From Candidatus Bathyarchaeota archaeon (GTDB lineage: Archaea > Thermoproteota > Bathyarchaeia > 40CM-2-53-6), in assembly GCA_005883695.1 (NCBI GenBank), contig VBBV01000080.1, forward strand, positions 2,968-11,907: 8,940 bases of DNA, written 5' to 3'. Position 1 is the first letter of the stretch. Each line of letters starts with the position of its first letter. Positions 1 to 5,656 of the stretch are shown in pieces. A program made the translations under genes and the position numbers. Below the pieces are notes generated by a model. It was not told the origin of the DNA. It ran no database searches and saw only the letters and a list, made by a program, of their open reading frames with translations.

Positions 1-1
1 A

Positions 2-856
2 TCACAAACCGTTGGCTCGCTGCAACAAGTTCTAGCGCAGAAACTGCCTTCGAGCATCGTTCAACTCGTATCAAAATCGTTCGATATTATCGGCGACATT
101 GCCATCATAGAACTATCCCCTACAGCGGAACCCTACGAAAAGAGCATCGCCGAAGCATTGATGAAAGTACACAAAAACGTCAAGACAGTCTACTCAAAGG
201 CCGGACCGATCACTGACAATCTCCGATTGCGGCCTCTCCATCACGTCCTCGGCGCCGACCGAACCGAGACAATTCACAAGGAGCTAGGATGTCAATTCAA
301 GATCGATATTTTAAGAGCCTTCTTCTCCCCGCGGCTATCTGCCGAGCACAAGAGGGTGGCCGATCAGGTCCGACCTGGTGAGTGCGTGGTAGACATGTTC
401 GCTGGAGTGGGACCGTTCTCGATAGTGATCGCAAAACGATTGATCGATGTACAAGTCCATGCCATCGATGCCAACCTCGAGGCTGCCAAGTTGATCAGAG
501 AAAACGCGAAGATGAACAAAGTCCAAGACAGGATCAAGGTGTGGTCCGGCGACGCGCGAGTCGTCGTCAAGGACAATCTCTCAAGCACAGCCACACGAGT
601 AATAATGAACCACCCATCTCAAGCAAGGGAGTTTCTCGAACCCGCATGTGAAGCGCTTAGGCACGACGGAGGAATCCTTCACTACTACACGTTCGCAGAA
701 GGATTAGACAGCGAGTCAAATGCCAGGAAAGAACTTGCAGCGGCCCTCGATAATTCAGGTTGGAAAATCGAAAAAACCATAGAGACACATAAAGTAAGAG
801 GTGTAGCTCCGATGAAGTGGCAAGTTGCGGTAGATGCTAAACTTACCCCGTCCTAG
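2..856 (+). CDS. trm5: tRNA (guanine37-N1)-methyltransferase, Trm5 family, 5'-truncated
   Basis: Trm5 enzymes transfer a methyl group from S-adenosylmethionine to N1 of G37, next to the tRNA anticodon, which guards against frameshifting; some archaeal paralogues also act in wyosine synthesis. The frame is open from the left edge, so the N-terminus lies outside the window and 284 residues are visible. In order one sees FDIIGDIAII (the start of the typical N-terminal region), FSPRLSAEHKRVA with the conserved Arg, the SAM-binding loop DMFAGVGPFSI, the acidic HAIDAN after the next strand, and GDARVV. The catalytic Asn-Leu-Pro-type motif is present as Asn-His-Pro-Ser (codons from 608), with His where Leu is usual. 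The C-terminus HKVRGVAPMKWQVAVD is typical of the family. The stop overlaps the convergent DUF371 gene by 4 bases. Family assignment is firm; the Trm5a/b/c subtype cannot be told. Confidence 0.87.
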   Translation, partial: SQTVGSLQQVLAQKLPSSIVQLVSKSFDIIGDIAIIELSPTAEPYEKSIAEALMKVHKNVKTVYSKAGPITDNLRLRPLHHVLGADRTETIHKELGCQFKIDILRAFFSPRLSAEHKRVADQVRPGECVVDMFAGVGPFSIVIAKRLIDVQVHAIDANLEAAKLIRENAKMNKVQDRIKVWSGDARVVVKDNLSSTATRVIMNHPSQAREFLEPACEALRHDGGILHYYTFAEGLDSESNARKELAAALDNSGWKIEKTIETHKVRGVAPMKWQVAVDAKLTPS

Positions 857-1272
857 GTCTCGACAGCAAGTTCAACCAAAACCTTTCGGCCAGGATCTTG
901 AAGCAGATCCACCAATGATCTTGGAAGATCTGCTGCCGCCCGATTAGCACGCACCATAAGCGTCCTATCAGAGACAAAGCTGCTCTTTCTAACCACGATG
1001 TCCGTCGGATGGGAAAACGTCAACCCTCGGGAGCCACGGCCTTCGATCGTGAATCGATGGGCGTCAAGCTTCAGAGTCAGGCAGGCTCTACAGGCTTCGC
1101 TGGAGAGAGCGTTTTTCATAGGTTCAGGCAAGTCTCTTAGTCCCGCAGAAGACCCGACTGCAACGATGCAGTCTCCGTTCTTGCTAAGGACATCCTCCTT
1201 TGTAAGCTCCAGAGTCGTTAGGTGCGTTGACAAGACAGCCCGATGGCCGTGTGCGTAGAAGGTGAAGTTCAT
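853..1272 (-). CDS. DUF371 family archaeal protein, function unknown
   Basis: This is a 139-residue protein of the DUF371 family, found mainly in archaea and without a known biochemical role. Recognisable features are the opening strand FTFYAHGHRAVLSTHLTT, the TKEDVLSKNGDCIVAVG segment typical of the family, a predicted beta-rich middle (LTLKLDAHRFTIEGRGS), and the C-terminal block RKSSFVSDRTLMVRANRAAADLPRSLVDLL, where family members conserve a Ser-x-Phe-x-x-x-Arg-Thr pattern. No signal peptide or membrane segment is visible. I chose the ATG at 1272. A TTG 18 bases further up (1290) would add six residues (MHSVRL), but family members usually begin close to the FTFYAHGH strand, and the ATG fits a nearly leaderless message from the TATA-like box near 1305. 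Its 3' end overlaps the trm5 stop tail to tail. Confidence 0.83.
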   Translation of the reverse strand: MNFTFYAHGHRAVLSTHLTTLELTKEDVLSKNGDCIVAVGSSAGLRDLPEPMKNALSSEACRACLTLKLDAHRFTIEGRGSRGLTFSHPTDIVVRKSSFVSDRTLMVRANRAAADLPRSLVDLLQDPGRKVLVELAVET

Positions 1273-1301
1273 CAGACGTACACTATGCAAAACCAGAGGA
1301 G

Positions 1302-1310
1302 TCTAATATG
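1302..1310. promoter_or_regulatory. TATA-like element between DUF371 and pcm
   Basis: The AT-rich core CTAATATG (read CATATTAG on the other strand) is the only TATA-like sequence between the two divergent genes. It lies about 30 bases from the DUF371 ATG and about 40 from the pcm GTG, so it could serve either gene or both. The match to the archaeal TATA consensus is only moderate. Confidence 0.4.
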
Positions 1311-1331
1311 CTCAGCTACTCATGACGGGCC

Positions 1332-1343
1332 GGAGGGATGACC
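1332..1343 (+). promoter_or_regulatory. Shine-Dalgarno-like sequence upstream of pcm
   Basis: GGAGGGATGACC closely resembles the complement of the archaeal 16S rRNA 3' end (GGAGGTGATCC). Counted from the GGAGG core, the spacing to the GTG at 1351 is about 14 bases, longer than usual. The in-frame TGA at 1339 rules out any start further up in this frame. Confidence 0.4.
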
Positions 1344-1350
1344 TAGGTCC

Positions 1351-2031
1351 GTGGATTTCGCGCGTGAAAGGGAACGAATGGTACAGGCGCTCATCGCCGA
1401 AGGACTCCTCAAGACCCGCGAAGTCATCAATTCAATGAGTAGAGTCCCCCGGGAACTGTTCGTGTCTACCCACATGCGCCAACACGCCTACAATGATACT
1501 CCATTGCCAACGGAATATGGCCAGACAATCAGTGCGCCACTCGGCTGAACAGCCGGGCGTTACATGGTGGCCATAATGAACGAGGCCTTGGAGCTATTCC
1601 AAGAGATGAAGGTTCTCGAAGTGGGGGCTGGAAGCGGATATCATGCAGCCACGATCGCAGAGATAGTCGGCGACAAGGGACACGTTTTTGCGGTTGAATA
1701 CCTCGACAAACTGGTTGTGATCGCGCGGAACAACCTTACTCGAGCAGGATACTCCGACCGAGTCACCCTCGTCCAAGGTGATGGATCGCTAGGTTACGAT
1801 GAACGAGCCCCATACGACAGAGTACTCGTGACAGCTGCAGCCCCCAAGATTCCGCCCCCCCTACTGGAACAATTGAGACCAGACGGAATCCTAGTCGTTC
1901 CCGTAGGTGGAAGAATGTTCCCGCAAGAGCTTGTCCGGGTCAGGAAAAAGCCTGATGGAACCTTCGATCGGAGCTCACTGGGAGGAGTCGCGTTCGTCCC
2001 TCTCGTTGGGAAATACGGCTTCAGCAGCTAG
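1351..2031 (+). CDS. pcm: Protein-L-isoaspartate O-methyltransferase, interrupted by a probable 21-nt BHB intron
   Basis: PCMT methylates L-isoaspartyl residues in aged proteins with S-adenosylmethionine, starting their conversion back to normal Asp; it is a soluble cytosolic repair enzyme. The frame opens with GTG at 1351 and gives the typical N-terminus RERMVQALIAEGLLKTREVINSMSRVPRELFV, then the active-site motif GQTISAP (residues 57-63). Here an in-frame TGA (1546-1548) interrupts it. The same frame resumes with MVAIMNEALELF, the SAM loop VLEVGAGSGYHAA (from residue 81), VQGDGSLG, and DRVLVTAAAPKIPPPLLEQL, and ends with FVPLVGKYGF. Removing bases 1541-1561 joins C1540 to AC and yields QTISAPHMVAIM, the family consensus, in a 219-residue protein of normal length. 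Exons would be 1351-1540 and 1562-2031. Without splicing only a 65-residue fragment could be made, or a second fragment by restart at ATG 1564. A pseudogene is the alternative, but everything else is intact. Confidence 0.86.
1532..1565 (+). other. Bulge-helix-bulge splice motif in pcm pre-mRNA
   Basis: The RNA can fold into the complete hBHBh' structure recognised by archaeal splicing endonuclease EndA. Outer helix: 1532-1534 with 1563-1565 (G-U, U-A, G-C). Central helix: CGCC 1535-1538 with GGCG 1556-1559, four perfect G-C pairs. Bulge A is ACU (1539-1541) and bulge B is UUA (1560-1562); they sit on opposite strands on either side of the central helix. Inner helix: CGGCU 1542-1546 with AGCCG 1551-1555, closed by a GAAC tetraloop. 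The outer helix is only three pairs with one wobble, which is its weak point. Confidence 0.8.
1541..1561 (+). other. Probable 21-nt archaeal mRNA intron in pcm
   Basis: EndA cleaves BHB motifs between the second and third base of each bulge. Applied here, the cuts fall after 1540 and after 1561 and release 21 bases containing the in-frame TGA. The joined exons read AGT GCG CCA CAC ATG, giving Ser-Ala-Pro-His-Met, exactly the conserved PCMT motif. Structure and protein homology thus define the same boundaries independently. The length is a multiple of three, so only the stop codon, not a frame change, marks unspliced RNA. Confidence 0.78.
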
Positions 2032-3065
2032 CTTCCGAAGAACGACTCAAGCGTTTTTTTCCCACTCTCTTTCGCCATTGCAGTCCTTGCCCGTTCAACA
2101 GCAGTCCGGACTCTCTCCTCGTTGAAGTCTCTCTCTCCGCAGAGAAACCGCACAAGAGACTCAACGTCAGATTCACGCCACTCCAAAGCGTAGTTCGAAG
2201 TGACCGCAGGCTTCAGAAATATCTCCCTAATCCTGTCCAGCTCGGGCGGCGCAACCACCTCCTTATTCGATTCAGCGATCCTCTCGATCCTGCCGTACTC
2301 TCTGACTAGCTTCAGCGCAGTCTTCGGCCCTATTCCCTTGAAACCGTCAGGGTTGAAATCCGTCCCAATAAGAATTCCCAATTCTACGAGTTGTTCTCGT
2401 GAAAGCTGGAGAACCTGCAGAGTTGACACGAGATCTACTAGCTCCGGCTCTACCTGTACGTAGGCATCTCGCATAGGCAGCTTTCTTTTCCCGCTTATTG
2501 CTAGATTCCGGACAAGCCTCCGAGCCCCGAATAGTAGAGAATCATAATCCTGGCTAACTGCAGCCCAAACATCCCCCCGAGATGCCATATAAGCGGCTTG
2601 AGCTTCTCCTTCAGATGGAGCTTGGACGATTGGGACGCCCAAGTACTGGAGAAGTTTGTGAGCATCGTCGATCATCAGATCTTTAAGGCTGGAAGTTGCC
2701 TGAGCGTACCGCTTCGCTTCCTCAAACTTTCCCGTTGATAATGCTGATTCGTATTTCGTTGTGGCTTCCTCCTTGATGACCTGCCTTCGCTTGATCTCCG
2801 CACCTTTGAGACTCGGGGGCTTTCCATCGAAAACATAGACAAGTCTGATGCCTCTCTCTGCCAAGTTAGTAGTTCGATAAAGGAGACCGCTCAAGTGGCT
2901 CGTAACTCTACTCTGCCGGTCCATCAAGGGCTCGCCAGTCGGCCCACGAATTATTGCGAGAAATTGATAGAGCGCATTGTAGGCATCGACGGCGAAAGTT
3001 TTTCCTGAAAACTCGTCAAGGGAACTCTTAGATCGAGTAATTATGTCGCCCAGATCTACGCCCAA
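2028..3065 (-). CDS. fen: Flap endonuclease 1 (FEN-1)
   Basis: FEN-1 removes 5' flaps at Okazaki-fragment junctions and in base-excision repair, working with the PCNA clamp. The 345-residue protein has the family's usual size and order: N-terminal XPG domain with MGVDLGDII, D27 (AVDAYNALYQF) and D80 (VFDGKPP); the I domain with E152 and E154 (APSEGEAQAA), D173 and D175 (SQDYDSLLFG) and D236 (LIGTDFNPDG); then the helix-two-turn-helix GFKGIGPKTALKLV. All metal-binding acidic residues are present. The tail KKTLESFFGS is a PIP box for PCNA. The start is TTG at 3065, the only start after an in-frame TAG four codons upstream, with GGGGGTG as a Shine-Dalgarno sequence about 12 bases away. Only 30 bases separate it from larB, so the two are probably co-transcribed. 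The 3' end overlaps pcm by 4 bases. Confidence 0.96.
   Translation of the reverse strand: MGVDLGDIITRSKSSLDEFSGKTFAVDAYNALYQFLAIIRGPTGEPLMDRQSRVTSHLSGLLYRTTNLAERGIRLVYVFDGKPPSLKGAEIKRRQVIKEEATTKYESALSTGKFEEAKRYAQATSSLKDLMIDDAHKLLQYLGVPIVQAPSEGEAQAAYMASRGDVWAAVSQDYDSLLFGARRLVRNLAISGKRKLPMRDAYVQVEPELVDLVSTLQVLQLSREQLVELGILIGTDFNPDGFKGIGPKTALKLVREYGRIERIAESNKEVVAPPELDRIREIFLKPAVTSNYALEWRESDVESLVRFLCGERDFNEERVRTAVERARTAMAKESGKKTLESFFGS
2054..2060 (+). terminator. T7 tract, possible pcm terminator
   Basis: A run of seven T on the plus strand starts 22 bases past the pcm stop codon. Archaeal RNA polymerase and the aCPSF1 factor stop at such U-rich tracts. On the other strand the same bases are an A run coding Lys-Lys just before the FEN-1 PIP box, so the match could be partly a coding coincidence. 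Confidence 0.5.
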
Positions 3066-3095
3066 AGCTTCGCACTACACCCCCTTTGCCCCGCG

Positions 3096-3866
3096 CTAGT
3101 CTCTCCCCATCCGGTATTCGCCTACCCGGTTCGCAATCAGTGCCCCGACAGCTCCAGCACCGACTCCACCATCGATATTGACTACAGCCATTCCCAGAGA
3201 ACATGATTGCAACATTGCAGCTAATGCTGCAAGCCCCTTTTCTCCAAACCCGTAACTTCTCGAAGTGGGGACTCCGATGACTGGAACATCCACAATTCCC
3301 GCGACGACGGTAGGGAGTGCACCTTCGCGACCTGCAACCACGAGGATAACATCACAGCCCCACTTGAGAAGATCGCGGACAGGCTCGAATAAGCGATGAA
3401 TGCCGGCAACGCCCACATCGTAGAAAGATCGAGTCTCGCATCCCATTTCTCGAGCGATAACCTCGGCTTCCTCAGCTACTGGTATGTCGGAAGTTCCCGC
3501 GGTCAATATCCCCACTCTACCTCCGTTACCCCTAGGCTTGTAGTTCTTCGACTTTACTATCATCATTCGAGAGCGTGAAAAGTATTCAACCTTAGACTCT
3601 TTTCCCATGACGGATCTGACAGCCCTGACTTGGGGTCCATCCAAACGACTTATGATCGCACGACCGGTTCGTCTTACCATTGCCTGACTAATGCTGGCTA
3701 CATCGCGAGCAAGTTTTCCCTCGGCCAAAACCACTTCGGGAAGTCCCTTGCGTTTTTCACGGCCAATGTCAAGCTTTGCAAACCGGGAAAGGCTAGCGAT
3801 AGCAAGCAGTCTATCCTTCCTTTCAAACAGTCTTCGGCTTCGCTCAAACTTCTTCAGAGACGACAA
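3096..3866 (-). CDS. larB: Nickel-pincer cofactor biosynthesis protein LarB (NaAD carboxylase/hydrolase)
   Basis: LarB carboxylates C5 of the pyridinium ring of nicotinic acid adenine dinucleotide and cleaves off AMP, giving the dicarboxylated mononucleotide that LarE then sulfurises. The 256-residue protein has an N-terminal helical region with the DIGREKRKGLPEVVLAEGK segment, followed by a PurE-like (AIR carboxylase) domain from about residue 115: GILTAGTSDIPVAEEA, DVGVAGIHR, VVAGREGALPTVVAG, GVPTSRSYG and LQSCSLGMAVVNIDGGVGAG. Cys222 in LQSC aligns in position with the cysteine reported to form the covalent substrate adduct in Lactobacillus plantarum LarB (Cys221). The usual NIDNG-like motif reads NIDGG. 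The start is TTG at 3866, with AAAGGA about 8 bases upstream and the TATA box at 3897-3904. The fen gene follows after 30 bases; larE is divergent. Confidence 0.93.
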   Translation of the reverse strand: MSSLKKFERSRRLFERKDRLLAIASLSRFAKLDIGREKRKGLPEVVLAEGKLARDVASISQAMVRRTGRAIISRLDGPQVRAVRSVMGKESKVEYFSRSRMMIVKSKNYKPRGNGGRVGILTAGTSDIPVAEEAEVIAREMGCETRSFYDVGVAGIHRLFEPVRDLLKWGCDVILVVAGREGALPTVVAGIVDVPVIGVPTSRSYGFGEKGLAALAAMLQSCSLGMAVVNIDGGVGAGAVGALIANRVGEYRMGRD

Positions 3867-3896
3867 TCGATCATTCCTTTCTCTCCGCGTAAACTG

Positions 3897-3904
3897 TTTA
3901 AATT
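3897..3904. promoter_or_regulatory. Shared palindromic TATA box, larB/larE
   Basis: TTTAAATT has the self-complementary core TTTAAA, a strong archaeal TATA box on both strands. On the plus strand a transcript starting about 24 bases downstream would begin at the larE GTG (3928). On the minus strand the larB TTG (3866) is about 31 bases away, giving a very short leader. No other TATA-like sequence lies between the two genes, so one element probably drives both. Confidence 0.65.
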
Positions 3905-3927
3905 GCCACGAAGGGCGTGTCTTGAAT

Positions 3928-4794
3928 GTGTTGCCTAGCCCCGCCAGAGCAGTTTTGCAATTGAAGATAGAGAAAGCTCTTCATATTATCAGCCAGTTCA
4001 ACGGGGCAGTCGTTGCCTTATCCGCTGGAGTGGACAGCTCACTCGTCGCCGCGCTCGCACACAAGGCATTGGGGAATCGCGTTGTCGCAGTAACTGCCGT
4101 CTCCGAGTCTCTCGCCCCGGGAGAGATTGAAATCGCGAAAAAAACTGCGAGACGAATCGGGATCAGACACATTATTGTGACAACAGATGAGGTGCATAAC
4201 GTAAGCTACAAAGCGAATCCATTGAACAGATGCTATTACTGCAAGGACACACTCTATCGCGAACTGAGACGCCAAGCTGACAACTCCAGACTTGAGACAA
4301 TCCTGGATGGAACCCAGCTAGACGATTTCGGAGACATCAGGCCCGGATTTCTTGCGGCCAAAGAGGCTGGCGTAAGGAGTCCTCTCGCAGAAGCAGGTTT
4401 CTCCAAGAAAGACGTACGAGAAACTGCTCGACTTCTCGGGCTCGAAGTGTGGGACAAACCAGCCATGCCTTGTCTATCATCAAGGATACCGCACGGCGAG
4501 GAGATCACCATTCAAAAACTATCTCAGGTCGGACAAGCGGAGTCAATTGTTAGACGCCTGAGTGGCGCCCGGGACATAAGAGTCAGACATCATGGAAAGG
4601 TTGCGGCAATTGAAGTAACCCAAGACGAGCTACCATTGTTTCATCAAGACGGTTTGATGAACCTGGTTGAGAAGGAACTTCAGCTCATAGGGTTCACAAG
4701 CCTAACTCTCGGCCCACGCAAATACCCAAGCCGACAAGATACAATACCACTTGGACAGGACCACCTCCTTCCAATCATTGACACTTCTAAATGA
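3928..4794 (+). CDS. larE: ATP-dependent sacrificial sulfur transferase LarE
   Basis: LarE adenylylates the carboxyl groups of the LarB product and replaces them with thio groups, giving the dithiolated precursor into which LarC inserts nickel. The PP-loop ATP-binding motif LSAGVDSS (residues 31-38) is Ser-Ala-Gly where Ser-Gly-Gly is common. Then follow AVSESLAPGEIEIAKKTA, NRCYYCKDTLYREL with Cys102 and Cys105, DGTQLDDFGDIRPGFLAAKEAGVRSPL, and DKPAMPCLSSRIPHGEEIT. Cys182 in PCLSS fits the place of the sulfur-donating cysteine of Lactobacillus plantarum LarE (Cys176). The frame is open back to 3691, but those codons overlap larB and bear no family sequence. GTG 3928 lies at the expected distance from the TATA box and gives 288 residues, near the usual length. 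TTG 3922 or 3931 are possible alternatives. The message appears leaderless. Confidence 0.92.
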   Translation: MLPSPARAVLQLKIEKALHIISQFNGAVVALSAGVDSSLVAALAHKALGNRVVAVTAVSESLAPGEIEIAKKTARRIGIRHIIVTTDEVHNVSYKANPLNRCYYCKDTLYRELRRQADNSRLETILDGTQLDDFGDIRPGFLAAKEAGVRSPLAEAGFSKKDVRETARLLGLEVWDKPAMPCLSSRIPHGEEITIQKLSQVGQAESIVRRLSGARDIRVRHHGKVAAIEVTQDELPLFHQDGLMNLVEKELQLIGFTSLTLGPRKYPSRQDTIPLGQDHLLPIIDTSK

Positions 4795-4801
4795 CAAGAG
4801 C

Positions 4802-4822
4802 GTCTCGGACTGTCAGCGAGAC
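4802..4822 (+). repeat. Inverted repeat downstream of larE
   Basis: GTCTCG (4802-4807) and CGAGAC (4817-4822) are perfect complements around a 9-base loop, 8 bases after the larE stop. It could protect or define the larE mRNA 3' end. No T-run follows directly, so it is not a bacterial-style terminator. Confidence 0.45.
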
Positions 4823-4916
4823 CGTGAATGATCGAAAGACATTTACCTCCGGGGTCAGAACTGTTGATCATAGCTGAAAACGTTTTTAAGCTATCAGAAA
4901 CGAATTCATCGCAAAT

Positions 4917-4935
4917 CTTTCCGTTTCTCGGAAAG
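4917..4935 (+). repeat. 7-bp perfect hairpin upstream of psmB
   Basis: CTTTCCG (4917-4923) and CGGAAAG (4929-4935) form a perfect inverted repeat around a TTTCT loop. It ends about 10 bases before the TATA-like ACATAAAAAG, so as DNA it sits where an activator or repressor could bind near the psmB promoter. Confidence 0.45.
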
Positions 4936-5012
4936 CGACGATCTAACATAAAAAGAACTGGACACACGACAAGTTTGGAAAACCTAAGATTACCAAAGAT
5001 GGGCGTTTTGAA

Positions 5013-5612
5013 TTGACCACTACAATCGGTGTTGTTTGCAAAGACGGAGTTGTTCTTACGACGGACACCAGAGCGACGATGGGATCTTTTGTCGCCCATA
5101 AGCATGCTAAGAAAGTCTACCGAATCGACCACCATCTAGCAATGACCATCGCAGGGACAGTAGGAGATGCACAGGCATTGGTAGAAATGCTGAGAGCGAA
5201 CTCTTCACTGTATAGGCTTGATCTCGCCAGGCCAATTCCTGTAAACTCAGCGGCCCGATTGGTTTCCAACATTCTCTTCGGCGCTAGATATTACCCGCTC
5301 GGAGTCCAGGCCCTAATTGGCGGAGTAGACGACAGTGGAGGACACATTTACGCGCTGGATCCTCTCGGAAGCATGATGGAGGAGAAATACGTCTCAACCG
5401 GATCCGGATCCCCCGTCGCATATGGTGTCCTTGAATCGGAGTGGAAAGACTCTATGAACGTAAAGGAGTCTGTTCCGATAGTTGTGAGAGCAATCGATTC
5501 AGCCATGAAGAGAGACTCGGCAAGCGGCGACAGTTTCGACGTTGCCTTAATCACGAAGGAAGGATACAGGGAACTCTCAGAGGACGAGAAGAAGCACATC
5601 CTCCACGCCTGA
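5013..5612 (+). CDS. psmB: 20S proteasome beta subunit, no propeptide
   Basis: This is the catalytic N-terminal nucleophile hydrolase subunit of the archaeal 20S proteasome. In mature numbering Thr1 (of TTTIG), Asp17 (TTDTRATMG) and Lys33 (AHKHAKK) are all present, as are the conserved MTIAGTVGDAQ, SAARLVSNILF, STGSGSPVAYGVLE and the Ser-Gly-Asp loop SASGDSFDVALITKEG. The only available start is the TTG at 5013: upstream in frame no ATG, GTG or TTG occurs before the TAA at 4944. The initiator Met therefore directly precedes Thr1, and plain Met removal would expose the nucleophile; most archaeal beta subunits instead carry a short autocleaved propeptide ending in Gly. aCPSF1 follows after 44 bases on the same strand, suggesting an operon. 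The alpha subunit is not in the window. Confidence 0.95.
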   Translation: MTTTIGVVCKDGVVLTTDTRATMGSFVAHKHAKKVYRIDHHLAMTIAGTVGDAQALVEMLRANSSLYRLDLARPIPVNSAARLVSNILFGARYYPLGVQALIGGVDDSGGHIYALDPLGSMMEEKYVSTGSGSPVAYGVLESEWKDSMNVKESVPIVVRAIDSAMKRDSASGDSFDVALITKEGYRELSEDEKKHILHA

Positions 5613-5656
5613 TCCCTTCTTCAGACCTTCCGCAGATATCACAGTCGTAGAGAGAA

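Larger units (their letters stand above)
4795..5012. other. Gene-poor gap upstream of psmB
   Basis: No convincing gene lies here. Visible elements are two perfect hairpins (listed separately), a T5 tract at 4883-4887 that might end larE transcription, and an A-rich TATA-like sequence, ACATAAAAAG (4946-4955), that would start transcription about 35 bases before the psmB TTG. The only ORF (4828-5016, 62 codons) resembles no family I know. Confidence 0.5.

Noticed and set aside
158..856. trm5 starting at the ATG/TTG near 158
   Set aside because: The frame is open to the left edge and the upstream codons give FDIIGDIAIIEL, typical Trm5 sequence, so the gene starts outside the window.
1273..1290. 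TTG start at 1290 for the DUF371 gene
   Set aside because: The ATG at 1272 fits the family N-terminus and the promoter spacing better; the TTG cannot be excluded.
1546..1548. TGA in pcm as selenocysteine or programmed readthrough
   Set aside because: The family has no Sec or extra residues at this site; readthrough would leave eight residues (LG-stop-TAGRY) in place of one His in a rigid motif. The BHB geometry explains the region fully.
1907..2125. Plus-strand ORFs within fen, larB and other genes
   Set aside because: They are shadows of well-identified genes on the other strand or frame, with no family resemblance.
3691..3927. Long N-terminal extension of larE
   Set aside because: These codons overlap larB on the other strand, resemble no LarE sequence, and lie upstream of or across the TATA box.
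4826..4876. Possible C/D-box guide RNA (TGAATGA ... CTGA)
   Set aside because: The C box has an extra base and the D' and C' boxes are poor, so the match is not better than chance.
4828..5016. 62-codon ORF whose stop overlaps the psmB TTG
   Set aside because: The stop/start overlap would suit translational coupling, but the sequence matches no family I know and contains the hairpin and the presumed promoter.
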